Below, in pieces: positions 8,628 through 17,156 of a DNA stretch of 64,000 bases (position 1 is the first letter of the stretch; every line of letters begins with the position of its first letter). Location: positions 124,001 to 188,000 of the forward strand of contig JASLYX010000001.1 in assembly GCA_030739585.1 (NCBI GenBank), in the 5' to 3' direction. Both the position numbers and the translations under genes were made by a program. The stretch is from Candidatus Bathyarchaeota archaeon (GTDB lineage Archaea > Thermoproteota > Bathyarchaeia > TCS64). Below the pieces are notes generated by a model that did not search any database, was not told where the DNA came from, and saw only the letters and a list, made by a program, of their open reading frames with translations.

Positions 8628-9735
8628 ATCCCATCATCTCCATCGTGTCGGTGATGAGGTCATCTGAAATGCTCCGTAGGACGGGGGTGCTCCCTATTCC
8701 GGTGGGCAACACAAAGTTGATTGTGCCCCCGACAGCCTTCTTGTCCTTGTGCATGGCAGCCATTATCTTCTCCATAGTCACCTTCGGCGGTTCCAAGTTG
8801 AAGCCCAGGGAGCAGAGGACTTCATGCTGTCTCTCAGCATCACCAGCTTTCAAGAGGTCCATACCGTTCGCTATTTCGGCTGCAACCTCCATACCTAGAG
8901 CAATGGCCTCGCCGTGCCTGAGCCCCCCTTCTGACTGTATCTCCAGAGCGTGACCAGCCGTGTGACCATAGTTAAGGATAGCCCTTGCGCCCTTTTCCCT
9001 TTCATCTTCCTCGATGAGCTTCCCCTTAACGGCAACGGAGCGTACCACAACCTCCGAGAGTGCGTCTGGATCAGCCTTCAGCAGCCTGCTCCCCTCAGCC
9101 TCTAACCGCCTGAACAGCTCATGGTCGGCGATTACCCCGTGCTTCACCACCTCCCCTAGCCCGGAGAGGAGTTCCTTCCTCGGTAGGGTCTTGAGTATCC
9201 TAGTGTCCGAGATGACGAGGCTAGGCTGGTAGAAGGACCCTATCAGGTTTTTTCCCTTAGGGTGGTTAACTGCCGTCTTGCCTCCGTAGCTGCTGTCCAC
9301 CTGGGCTAGGAGGGTTGTCGGTGCCTGGACAAGGTGGATGCCCCTCATGTAGATAGCTGCAACAAAGCCGACCAGATCGCCAATAGCGCCCCCTCCCAAT
9401 GCAATGACGGCTGATCTTCTGTCTAGACCCACATCGATGAGCTCTCCGAGCAGGGCTCCAGCAACATCCCATGACTTGGCTTTTTCCCCGTCCGGTACAT
9501 TCACCAATTTGGCTTCAAACCCGGCAGATTTCAGGGCCGCCTCAAGTGCTTGAACATGATCACCCGGTATACCCTCACTGGTCACAATCGCACATGTCTT
9601 AACCAGGGGTAGCCTCTCCCTAATTAGTCGCCCAGATATTTTGATTACTCCATCACCTACATAGATGGTGTAGCTCCGCTCTTCGAGGTGAATATCCATC
9701 GTGCGGGCGCCGGTCCCGGAGCCCTTCAAAGTCAT
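8620..9735 (-). CDS. aroB: 3-dehydroquinate synthase
   Basis: NAD- and metal-dependent cyclisation of DAHP to 3-dehydroquinate. GGGAIGDLVGF is the NAD glycine turn, DSSYGGKTAVNHP the phosphate/substrate region, and the metal ligands lie in GEVVKHGV, NYGHTAGHALE and the RHGEA histidine. This is the bacterial-type AroB that pairs with DAHP synthase rather than the AroB' route of many euryarchaea. The start at 9735 has GGGAG upstream; an internal ATG at 9699 (MDIHLEERSYTIYVG) matches the family N-terminus better and may be the real one. Confidence 0.94.
   Translation of the reverse strand: MTLKGSGTGARTMDIHLEERSYTIYVGDGVIKISGRLIRERLPLVKTCAIVTSEGIPGDHVQALEAALKSAGFEAKLVNVPDGEKAKSWDVAGALLGELIDVGLDRRSAVIALGGGAIGDLVGFVAAIYMRGIHLVQAPTTLLAQVDSSYGGKTAVNHPKGKNLIGSFYQPSLVISDTRILKTLPRKELLSGLGEVVKHGVIADHELFRRLEAEGSRLLKADPDALSEVVVRSVAVKGKLIEEDEREKGARAILNYGHTAGHALEIQSEGGLRHGEAIALGMEVAAEIANGMDLLKAGDAERQHEVLCSLGFNLEPPKVTMEKIMAAMHKDKKAVGGTINFVLPTGIGSTPVLRSISDDLITDTMEMMGYE
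8633..8641 (-). promoter_or_regulatory. Shine-Dalgarno-like site for the aroD non-AUG start
   Basis: GGAGATGAT on the minus strand matches the archaeal consensus GGAGGTGAT at eight of nine bases and ends five bases before the in-frame ACG at 8627. It also encodes part of the aroB C-terminus (EMMGYE), so the match could be partly chance. Confidence 0.4.
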
Positions 9736-9742
9736 TCTTTCG

Positions 9743-10579
9743 CTACAGCTCCCTTCCCACTGAACTTGCCACTGATCTTAGCTCCCCCATGAGAGTCCTG
9801 AACTCTGGCGGTTGAATCGATTGTGGGCCGTCGCATAACGCCTCCTCAGGGTTCGGGTGAACCTCTACAATAAGGCCATCAGCTCCAACGGCAACCGCTG
9901 CCTTGGACATAGGTGAGATTAGGCTCCGTATTCCAGTGCCGTGACTCGGATCTGCAATGATTGGGAGATGACTAACCTCTTTTATGATGGCTATAGCGGA
10001 GAGATCCATAGTGAACCGGGTCAGCTTTCCGTGTGTCCTCAATCCCCTCTCGCATAGAATGACATCTGGGTTTCCACCATGGAGAATGTACTCTGCTGCG
10101 CTTAGCCATTCCTCTATGGTGTTGGCTAGACCCCGCTTCAGGAGCACGGGCTTTTTGGCCTTTCCCAGTTTCTTAAGGAGGGGGTAGTTCTGTGAGTTTC
10201 TGGCACCTACTTGGAGGACGTCGGCGTACGCTTCAACCAGCTCTACCTTGTCGGGTTCCATCACCTCCGTCACAATAGGTAGTCCCGTCTCATCGCGGGC
10301 TTCAGCTAGGATCTTCAACCCTTCTTCTCCGAGCCCTTGGAATCCATAGGGTCTAGTACGGGGCTTGAAGGCGCCTCCTCTCAGCATTGATGCCCCCGCA
10401 GCCTTGACGGCTCTGGCTGCATCCAGCAACTGCTCTCTGGTCTCGACAGAGCAGGGCCCAGCTATCACTGTCACTTTTCTTCCACCCACCTCTCTTCCTC
10501 TTACGTTGACAACGGTGTTGTCTCCGTCCGCAATCTTTACGGCGAGTTTTATTTTTGATGATATCTCTATTCCTACCAT
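9743..10579 (-). CDS. aroF: DAHP synthase, type I beta
   Basis: Condenses erythrose 4-phosphate with phosphoenolpyruvate, the entry step of the pathway. [38 protein letters not shown] and ADPSHGTG are the active-site blocks of the I-beta (AroF/KDO8PS-like) family. There is a short ~30-residue N-terminal piece before the barrel, smaller than the ferredoxin-like regulatory domain of the Thermotoga enzyme, so strong feedback control through its own N-terminus is unlikely. It stands between transketolase and aroB with short gaps of 7 bases on each side. Confidence 0.94.
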   Translation of the reverse strand: MVGIEISSKIKLAVKIADGDNTVVNVRGREVGGRKVTVIAGPCSVETREQLLDAARAVKAAGASMLRGGAFKPRTRPYGFQGLGEEGLKILAEARDETGLPIVTEVMEPDKVELVEAYADVLQVGARNSQNYPLLKKLGKAKKPVLLKRGLANTIEEWLSAAEYILHGGNPDVILCERGLRTHGKLTRFTMDLSAIAIIKEVSHLPIIADPSHGTGIRSLISPMSKAAVAVGADGLIVEVHPNPEEALCDGPQSIQPPEFRTLMGELRSVASSVGREL

Positions 10580-10586
10580 TTCTCAT

Positions 10587-11534
10587 TCATTTCCTCTCGA
10601 TTATTCTGCGGACGGCTTCCGCTATCGTATCTGAGGTTAGCCCCACGTGGGATAGGAGCTCGGGGTAGCTTCTGCTGGACTCCCCAAAATGGTCTTTTAT
10701 TCCGATCCTTTCCATTGGCGTGGGAATAGTCTCCACGAGGATTTCGGCCACAGCACTCCCTAATCCCCCTATAATACTATGCTCCTCGGCCGTGACGATG
10801 GCCCCTGTCTCCCTAGCCGCCCTCTCAATAGCCCCCGCGTCTAGGGGCTTCACAGTGTGCATATCGATCACTCTGACGTCTATTTCTTCCCCTATGAGCC
10901 TTTCCGCGGCCGTCAATGCCAGGGAGAGCATGATCCCGTTTGCAACGATAGTCGCGTCGGAGCCATCCCGCAGGACATTGGCTCTCCCCATCTCGAAATC
11001 GATGTCTTCACCATATACTGTGGGCGTTAAGCCCCTCATCAGCCTAAGGTAAACTTGGCCCCTGTAATCTATGGCATCCTTGAGGGCCTCGACGGCGGAT
11101 GGCGCGTCCCCCGGCACTACAACTCGAATGTTGGGGATCGTCCTCATAAGAGCGACGTCTCCGTACATCTGGTGGGACTCCCCGTCTGCGTGAGGGGAGA
11201 GGCCCGCATGGGTGCCTACAATTTTTGCGTTAAGCCCCTGGCGGGCGATGCTGTTGGCGATCTGCTCAAATCCCCTTCCGATGATGAACATCGCGAACCC
11301 GACGGCTACTGGGGTCTTTCCAGATGCGGCGAGGCCGGCAGCGATCCCTAGCATGTCCTGTTCGCTTATTCCCACCCGGATGAATCTCGAGGGGAAGGTC
11401 TCGGCGAAATATGTGGTTTTGGTAGAGGAGGCAACGTCGGGGTCTAGGACCACGATGTCTTCACGCTCCCGACCCAGTTCCACGAGGGTTCTCCCAAAGC
11501 TCTCGAGTTGTGACGACTGCTCCATCTGATTCAC
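10587..11534 (-). CDS. Transketolase, C-terminal subunit
   Basis: The 315-residue protein is the second half of a split transketolase, with the pyrimidine-binding domain (GISEQDMLGIAAGLAASG holds the ThDP-activating glutamate) and the C-terminal domain (VIDMHTVKPLD, TAEEH). It forms an enzyme with the N-terminal subunit encoded immediately upstream and makes erythrose 4-phosphate from fructose 6-phosphate and glyceraldehyde 3-phosphate. Placement in the aromatic operon fits supply of substrate for DAHP synthase. Confidence 0.93.
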   Translation of the reverse strand: MNQMEQSSQLESFGRTLVELGREREDIVVLDPDVASSTKTTYFAETFPSRFIRVGISEQDMLGIAAGLAASGKTPVAVGFAMFIIGRGFEQIANSIARQGLNAKIVGTHAGLSPHADGESHQMYGDVALMRTIPNIRVVVPGDAPSAVEALKDAIDYRGQVYLRLMRGLTPTVYGEDIDFEMGRANVLRDGSDATIVANGIMLSLALTAAERLIGEEIDVRVIDMHTVKPLDAGAIERAARETGAIVTAEEHSIIGGLGSAVAEILVETIPTPMERIGIKDHFGESSRSYPELLSHVGLTSDTIAEAVRRIIERK

Positions 11535-12695
11535 CTATGCGAGCTCTGCGAGGGCTCTGGCGAGTTCTAAAGCGTCGGGAACGGCCTTGCTGAACTTGTT
11601 TCCCTCCATGAATGAGACTCCTTTCCCTTTGGTTGTTCTAGCGATGATGACGTTGGGCTTCCCTTTTGTGAGGGCACAAACGTCGAGGGCGTCCAGGATG
11701 CTAGGGGGATCGTTTCCGTCAGCTTCCACGACCTCCCACCCGAAGGACTTCCATTTCTCCCCGACGGGCTCGATGGCCTTGATCTCCTCGGTCCTCCCTG
11801 AGAGCTGGAACTTATTTCTATCCACAATAGCAACGAGATTGTCGAGTTTATAGTGCCCACCTGTAAGGGCGGCTTCCCAGATCTGCCCTTCATTGAGTTC
11901 CCCGTCCCCGATGATGGTGTAGATCTTGTGGATAGCCCCATCCATCTTAGCCGCGAGAGCCATCCCTACTGCGATGGAGAGTCCCTGACCCAGTGATCCC
12001 GTGCTCGCGTCGACCCCTGGGATGGTTTTCTCGGGATGGCCCTGAAGGAGGCCACCTAGCTTCCTAAGAGAGTTCAGCTCATCAGGGGGAAAGTAACCTG
12101 CCTCGGCTAGGATGGCGTACAGAGCTGGGGCGGCGTGCCCTTTGCTGAGGACGAGGCGATCCCTCTCCTCCCATTCTGGGTTAGTAGGGTCGTGTCGCAT
12201 CTTAACAAAATAGAGGACCGCGAGGATGTCGATGGTCGATAGGCTAGCCCCGAGATGTCCCGATCCCGCCTCTGCTACCATCCGGAGAACCTTTTGCCTG
12301 AGGCCCTTAAGGACAGAACCTAATGGCCTTAGTCCCGTCGCAGTCTTGACCATGTTCCCCAGAATGGAGGTCTCCTCCCCGTCCGTCAGGTTGGCAATGA
12401 ATCGCCCGAGCTCCGTGAGCTCCACCCCGGAGAATTCGGACCCCTCCCCGTAGGTTATAAGGTTCATTTCTTTGAGGGTCTGGGCATTCATCCTGAGGGT
12501 TGAGAGAGAAATGTTGTATTTCTTGGAGATGTTACGGAGAACCGAAGTGATAGAGGTCGGAACCTGTGGTATGTGGGAGAGTATCAGGACCTGATTTTTG
12601 TTAACAGTCTTTAGAATAATTCGACGAAGGGCCTCTAGCTGGCCATTGGATATTGAAATTGGTGAATTTATGCCACCACCGGACATGAAAATCAA
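11535..12695 (-). CDS. Winged-helix domain fused to transketolase N-terminal subunit
   Basis: Residues from about 130 onward are the ThDP diphosphate-binding half of transketolase: LRQKVLRMVAEAGSGHLGASLS, SKGHAAPALYA, GSLGQGLSIAVGMA and the ThDP/Mg motif GDGELNEGQIWEAA. Stand-alone archaeal N-subunits are near 270 residues; this one has about 110 extra at the N-terminus. The extra part (SIRNISKKYNISLSTLRMNAQTLKEMNLITY-like, here TSVLRNISKKYNISLSTLRMN then a two-strand wing) looks like a winged helix-turn-helix. It could bind DNA or mediate protein contacts; a role in operon control is inference. The stop touches the C-subunit start. Confidence 0.85.
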   Translation of the reverse strand: MIFMSGGGINSPISISNGQLEALRRIILKTVNKNQVLILSHIPQVPTSITSVLRNISKKYNISLSTLRMNAQTLKEMNLITYGEGSEFSGVELTELGRFIANLTDGEETSILGNMVKTATGLRPLGSVLKGLRQKVLRMVAEAGSGHLGASLSTIDILAVLYFVKMRHDPTNPEWEERDRLVLSKGHAAPALYAILAEAGYFPPDELNSLRKLGGLLQGHPEKTIPGVDASTGSLGQGLSIAVGMALAAKMDGAIHKIYTIIGDGELNEGQIWEAALTGGHYKLDNLVAIVDRNKFQLSGRTEEIKAIEPVGEKWKSFGWEVVEADGNDPPSILDALDVCALTKGKPNVIIARTTKGKGVSFMEGNKFSKAVPDALELARALAELA

Positions 12696-12740
12696 CTCCA
12701 GATATTATTTAAGGTTAATGGGCAGCCGGAAATGACCAAG

Positions 12741-13562
12741 TCACTTCCAGCCTAAGGGCTCCACGTCAAAGGTAAATATATTGGCCATCTCCTCCGCCTT
12801 CTCCCGGAGCTCCTTAAGGGTTCCCACCACGAGGTTCCCATAACTTGTCCAGACGCCAGCAGATTCCTCGTGGTGTAACTCATCGAGGGCGTTGAGGTTC
12901 ACCTGCGTCCCTATGAGCCCGGCGAGCTTGTTGAGGCTCCCGGGTACATCATTGAGCTTCGCGGTGATCTTCACAAGCTTTTCCCCTTCTGGGTAAAAGT
13001 CTATGAACAACGCCTGTATCCTGGGCCAAGCCTTAAGGATAACGTGGGATCTAGGCCCTGTGGTTCTCCCAGAGAGCTCCGGTAGGAGAAGATAGAGTTT
13101 CTCCTCCTTGCTCCCCTCGATCCGATACGTCTCAATGAGATCGAAGGCTCTGGGAAAGAGCTCGGTGATCTCTCTGGAGGCAACAAAACCCCCCATCTCT
13201 TCGATCTCTTTGGCTACAGAGTCTGGATCGGAGTCGACTCCTTGGAAGTCTGCGATAAACTCCGAGACCCAGATGTTCCCGAATCCAAAGGCCCCCCCGC
13301 TCAGAATGTTAACTCTCTTTTCTGAGAAAAGGGAAGTCATGGATGCAAGGGAGCCCCTAATGTCTTCGAGGAAGACCCTGTAGTAGATAGTCCGGGGGGT
13401 CAGTTTGAGAGAAGAGATGAATAGACGCTTTGAGCCCTTATCTTCTACACCAAACAATGTCTGTCCAGGGAAGAAGCTCAGGGCGTTGCCAACCCTCTCC
13501 TCTATGAGGACTCTCCAGCCCTCTTCGGTTGGCTCAACTGTAGAGTGACCACAAATAATCAT
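12741..13562 (-). CDS. Double ACT-domain protein heading the aromatic operon
   Basis: The 273-residue protein has no recognised catalytic motif. Two regions have ACT-type patterns: about 58-110 (TIYYRVFLEDIRGSLASMTSLFSEKRVNILSGG) and about 200-250 (LVKITAKLNDVPGSLNKLAGLIGTQVNLNALDEL), each with the conserved (D)xPGSL turn that binds amino acids in regulatory proteins. As the first gene, 45 bases ahead of the winged-helix transketolase, it is a plausible sensor of aromatic end products, perhaps acting with the winged-helix domain. That link is inference from position. Confidence 0.7.
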   Translation of the reverse strand: MIICGHSTVEPTEEGWRVLIEERVGNALSFFPGQTLFGVEDKGSKRLFISSLKLTPRTIYYRVFLEDIRGSLASMTSLFSEKRVNILSGGAFGFGNIWVSEFIADFQGVDSDPDSVAKEIEEMGGFVASREITELFPRAFDLIETYRIEGSKEEKLYLLLPELSGRTTGPRSHVILKAWPRIQALFIDFYPEGEKLVKITAKLNDVPGSLNKLAGLIGTQVNLNALDELHHEESAGVWTSYGNLVVGTLKELREKAEEMANIFTFDVEPLGWK

Positions 13563-13671
13563 AATAATTCCTCTGCGAGATGTATGAAGGATAGGGTTAT
13601 TGATATTTTAGCGTTCCCAGTCCAGGCTGCAGTCCGATTTTTCTTCAGGGGAGATGGGTTAAAACAAATCT

Positions 13672-14358
13672 CTATTTTTCCATTTTCCTAAGGCCGTCCG
13701 GGGTACCAACATATGCCATGTCCGCAAAGCCCAGAAATAACCCGGTTTCAAGGACCCCTGGGATGGACTTTAACTCCCGCTCAAGCCAAGGCGGATCTTC
13801 TATCGGCCCGAAATCTGCATCCAGAAGAAAGTTGCCGTTGTCCGTAGTCATCTTTCCCCGCTTCCCTCTTCTTAGGGTTACTGAGGCCCCAAGTCTTCCG
13901 ACTCGGTCAGCTGCTGGCGCCGCTGAGAATGGCAGGATTTCGAGGGGTAGCGGAAATCCCGTACCAAGTTGCTCCACGATCTTCCTTTCATCCGCGATGA
14001 GGATGTATGTTTTCGAGGCGGAAGCTACAATTTTCTCTCTAAGGAGCGCGCCTCCTCCGCCCTTAATGGCGTTGAGGTTTCCATCGATTAGGTCTGCACC
14101 GTCAATGCACAATGAGAGTTCCGGGTGGTCATCCAGGGTTGTCAGAGGGATTCCTACCTCTTTGGCGTCTGCGGACGTCTGAATGCTCGTAGGGACGCCT
14201 AGGATATCGGTGAGTCGACCTGAGTTTAGAAATGACCCAATGATCTCGATCATGTATTTGGCCGTGCTGCCTGTCCCAAGACCTATGACTGTTCCGCTTT
14301 CGACGTGTTGAGCCGCAGCTTCAGCTGCCCTTCGCTTAGCTCCGGCGATCCAGCTCAA
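13672..14358 (-). CDS. rpiA: Ribose-5-phosphate isomerase A
   Basis: Interconverts ribose 5-phosphate and ribulose 5-phosphate. The conserved blocks are IGLGTGSTA (phosphate loop), IDGADLIDGNLNAIKGGGGALLREKI and ADERK, and the length of 228 matches RpiA. It lies 109 bases before the ACT-domain gene and on the same strand, so it may be co-transcribed; it would connect pentose phosphates to the transketolase of the next operon. Its ATG follows the membrane coiled-coil gene stop by nine bases. Confidence 0.94.
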   Translation of the reverse strand: MSWIAGAKRRAAEAAAQHVESGTVIGLGTGSTAKYMIEIIGSFLNSGRLTDILGVPTSIQTSADAKEVGIPLTTLDDHPELSLCIDGADLIDGNLNAIKGGGGALLREKIVASASKTYILIADERKIVEQLGTGFPLPLEILPFSAAPAADRVGRLGASVTLRRGKRGKMTTDNGNFLLDADFGPIEDPPWLERELKSIPGVLETGLFLGFADMAYVGTPDGLRKMEK

Positions 14359-14367
14359 AAAGTCACC

Positions 14368-15129
14368 TCAGACTTCAAGTTCAAGCCTATCGAGCTCCTC
14401 GAGCTCCTTGATAACCTCTCCCCTGAGTTTCTCCAGTCTAGCATCAACATCGGATCGAGGACTTCTGTGCTTGGGTTGATTTTCGTCTCCCGCTTCTCCA
14501 GCCTCGTTCTCTCCATCGGGCTCTGTTTCTTCCTTTTCCCTTTCAACAGATGTTCTCTGGATCCGAGTTTTAGCTTTCTCGGCCCTCCCCGTTATCTTGA
14601 GCTCCTCCATTATGGAGTCAATGCGGCTCTGAGTGCTGTTGAGTGTGGCCTCAAACTTTTTCACGATATCTTCCCTTATCAACTCGAGCTCATGGAGAGA
14701 GACGACGAGCTCTGCCTGCTCCAGCTCCTCGTTTACCTTCTTCAAATCGCCCTCGTATCCCTTTGAGAGGTCCGCTCTCTCATCCGCTGTGATCTCTCCG
14801 TCATCCTCTGCCTCGAACAGTCGTTTTAGGGTGAGACTGAGCAGCTCGCTCTGAAGCGTAAGGGTTCTGATTTTGCTCTGGGCGCTGTTGATGTCCCCCC
14901 TCTTTAGACTGCGTTTTGGCGTGGGGGTTCTATACCCTCTCGATCCGAGCCGTGGCTCTCTAAGGCTCGTCGACGCATACTCTCTCTTGGGGTGAGTTTG
15001 AGATCTCTCCCTTCGCAGGACGCTCTGGCCACCGTTGCTCGCTCTCAAAAAGAGGTAAACCGCTAAAACCGCAACTATTCCAGCTACTATACCCACGGAA
15101 ATATCCCAGGTGCTGAAGAGCGGCTCCAT
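14368..15129 (-). CDS. Membrane-anchored coiled-coil protein of unknown function
   Basis: Not recognised as a named family. The 253 residues begin with one membrane helix (about 9-29, ISVGIVAGIVAVLAVYLFL), then a basic, serine/arginine-rich linker, then a helical stretch from about 80 to 180 with heptad-like leucines (LTLQSELLSLTLKRLFEAEDDGEITADERADL...). EDDGEITADE is acidic but not a clear EF-hand. The C-terminal third is highly charged with a final predicted helix (ARLEKLRGEVIKELEELDRLELEV). It is upstream of rpiA, nine bases apart, with the promoter region shared with the divergent AIR-synthase-like gene. Confidence 0.65.
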   Translation of the reverse strand: MEPLFSTWDISVGIVAGIVAVLAVYLFLRASNGGQSVLRRERSQTHPKREYASTSLREPRLGSRGYRTPTPKRSLKRGDINSAQSKIRTLTLQSELLSLTLKRLFEAEDDGEITADERADLSKGYEGDLKKVNEELEQAELVVSLHELELIREDIVKKFEATLNSTQSRIDSIMEELKITGRAEKAKTRIQRTSVEREKEETEPDGENEAGEAGDENQPKHRSPRSDVDARLEKLRGEVIKELEELDRLELEV

Positions 15130-15328
15130 TCTTACTCATTTTCCTTAAATAGCCGATTATATATAAGCCTGAGCCCGCGATGCCCCCTTTTTGGAGCTGT
15201 CTCTCCAGGAGGAAATGTTTTTGGGTACAGTAGAGGAGATCTCCATCGGAGGTTGCAGCCCTTGAGACTCCGGTGGATAAAACGTTATCCCTTCCAAAGA
15301 TCATTCGTGATCGAGGCACTGATCCTGA

Positions 15329-16270
15329 GTGACGTTATTGAGTGATGCAGAAGAGAATCGGCCCCTAAGGCTCGGCAAAGTGAGCCGAGAGGTGCTGGAG
15401 CGATCGGTATTCCCTTACCTACCCCTGACCAATACCCCACGTCTGGACGGAGGAGTAATACGATGCAAGGACGGAATCGTCATCGCTCACAACCCCGCTA
15501 TAGGTGTGCCGCTAGACTCCCTAGGTTTCTTTGCATTCCACTACGCTGCATCTAATGTCGCGGCCCGCTTCGCCCGTCCACAGCATCTAGTGACCGGCTT
15601 GTACCTTCCAGTGGGATCGGATGAAAAAGATCTTAAGACTATCGCTAGAGGCCTTGGAGACGAGGCGAGGAGATATGGCGTCACGGTTGTTGCAGGGCAT
15701 ACTGCGACCTACTCGGGGATCACGGCGCCTTTTGTGATGTCAACTTGTCTCGGGGAAAGCGTTGTGACTCCTGCTGACCCAGCTCCTGGAGATGCCGTCT
15801 ATATCGTTGGTGAGATCGGGGGTGAGGCCATATGGCTCAAGGAGGTATCTTTATGTGCCAGCGGCGATGAATGGAAGTCCTTCACGCCGCTTCCAATCAT
15901 ACTAAGATTGCAGGGGGTTGACGGCGTGACTCTAATACATGACATATCAGAAGGCGGGGGGAAGAGAGCCCTGCTGGAGGTCTCCGAGGTCCTCGGCGTG
16001 AGGTTGGATTTGACGACCTATGATGTCCGTTTAGCAGAGGGTGTCCTGAGCCTAGGGGAGGACCCCTTGAGGTTACCAACATACGGAGCCCTGGTAGTCC
16101 TGAGCAGCTCGGGGGAGGCCGTCGAGGCATCTTGCGAGGCATTTGATGTGCCATGCTCTAAGATTGGTGTAGTTGAGGAGGGGAAGGGACTCGTCGTGAA
16201 CGGCGAGACAGTTGGGCATTTAGATCGAGTGGGCCTCGATAGGTTATACGGAACCTTCCGGGATCAGTGA
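15329..16270 (+). CDS. AIR synthase/HypE-like (PurM superfamily) protein
   Basis: The 313-residue protein has the two-domain PurM layout: an N-terminal ATP-binding half (DGGVIRCKDGIVIAHNPAIGVPLDSLGFFAFHYAASNVAARFA, then VVAGHTATY) and a C-terminal half with IHDISEGGG, the ligand-binding block typical of HypE, SelD, ThiL and PurM. It is closest in feel to the archaeal AIR-synthase-related (HypE-like) group with no assigned substrate. The next gene is a thiamine transporter under a TPP riboswitch; ThiL belongs to the same superfamily, but the usual GDDAA motif is not seen, so thiamine phosphate kinase is not claimed. Start is the GTG at 15329. Confidence 0.7.
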   Translation: MTLLSDAEENRPLRLGKVSREVLERSVFPYLPLTNTPRLDGGVIRCKDGIVIAHNPAIGVPLDSLGFFAFHYAASNVAARFARPQHLVTGLYLPVGSDEKDLKTIARGLGDEARRYGVTVVAGHTATYSGITAPFVMSTCLGESVVTPADPAPGDAVYIVGEIGGEAIWLKEVSLCASGDEWKSFTPLPIILRLQGVDGVTLIHDISEGGGKRALLEVSEVLGVRLDLTTYDVRLAEGVLSLGEDPLRLPTYGALVVLSSSGEAVEASCEAFDVPCSKIGVVEEGKGLVVNGETVGHLDRVGLDRLYGTFRDQ

Positions 16271-16339
16271 GTAGCTCAAGTATCTCGATGCCTTTTCACC
16301 TCTATCAGCGAGGGATTAACTTTTAAGTCCTTAACAATG

Positions 16340-16436
16340 TGAGACCACTTGAAGGGGGAGCTGGATAGTGGCCCGGCTGAGAGGACAGTAAATGTCGACC
16401 CTTTGAACCTGACCCGGGTAATACTGGCGGAGGAAT
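16340..16436 (+). promoter_or_regulatory. TPP riboswitch (THI element)
   Basis: The segment holds the hallmark sequences of the thiamine pyrophosphate aptamer: GCTGAGAGG at about 16375-16383, then ACCCTTTGAACCTGA at about 16398-16412 and GGGTAATACTGGCGGAGGAA at the 3' end, with a 5' GAGACCACTTGAAGGGGGAGC strand to pair with it. The GGAGG at 16429-16433 belongs to the last aptamer strand and is also the ribosome-binding site of thiT, whose ATG is at 16442. Ligand binding should therefore hide the ribosome-binding site and turn off translation. No separate expression platform is visible. Confidence 0.88.
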
Positions 16437-16441
16437 GAAGA

Positions 16442-16957
16442 ATGAGTGATAGCTTAAACACGAAGGTCCTCACAGAGGTCGCGATCCTTGTAGCCTTGGC
16501 AACTGTCTTGAGTTACATCCGGTTTGTGGTGTTCCCCCAAGGGGGTAGCGTCACTCTTGCGAGCATGGTTCCACTTTTAGTATTATCCTACAGGCGTGGC
16601 TGGAGAATAGGGACATTTGCCTGCCTTGTCTATGGCCTAATACAATTCTACCAAGATCCTTGGATGCTAAACTGGGCTCAGTTCATCCTAGAATATCCTA
16701 TAGCCTTTAGCGTGATCGGTTTAGCTGGTATACTCAAAGGACATGAGCTGATCGGTGCAGTCATCGGCCTTGGATTGAGATTCCTAGCCCACCTCATTGC
16801 CGGCGTAGTATTCTGGAGCGAATATGCCCCTCCAGGTATATCTCCCCAACTGTATAGCATCATTTACAACGGCTCCTACATGCTGCCAGAGATCATCATA
16901 AGCATGGTCTTTGTATATATGCTGGTGAAACGCGGCATCCTAGAGATGAGCCTCTAA
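16442..16957 (+). CDS. thiT: ThiT-type thiamine transporter (ECF S component)
   Basis: The 171-residue protein is a six-helix membrane protein with KVLTEVAILVALATVLSYIR at the N-terminus, the AXXXA-type face used to contact the ECF T subunit, and the conserved thiamine-site region FILEYPIAFSVIGLAG, NGSYMLPE near the end. Control by the TPP riboswitch directly upstream supports thiamine as ligand. The energising T and A subunits are not in the window. ATG at 16442 follows GGAGG by eight bases. Confidence 0.9.
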   Translation: MSDSLNTKVLTEVAILVALATVLSYIRFVVFPQGGSVTLASMVPLLVLSYRRGWRIGTFACLVYGLIQFYQDPWMLNWAQFILEYPIAFSVIGLAGILKGHELIGAVIGLGLRFLAHLIAGVVFWSEYAPPGISPQLYSIIYNGSYMLPEIIISMVFVYMLVKRGILEMSL

Positions 16958-17156
16958 TCTCTCTTTTTTCTTTAGATCTCCCAGCAAGTAGGTTTATGAC
17001 ACTCTTTTTATAGAATAACCATTTCCCAATAAATACACTTATGAAGGTATCCTCCGACGGTCCGTTCGACATTAATCTTTGGCTAATGGGTCTAGCTCTG
17101 CCGCCGGTCCATGGCATACCTAAGTGCGCTTGATCCTCGGTTAGGGATCAGCCCCC

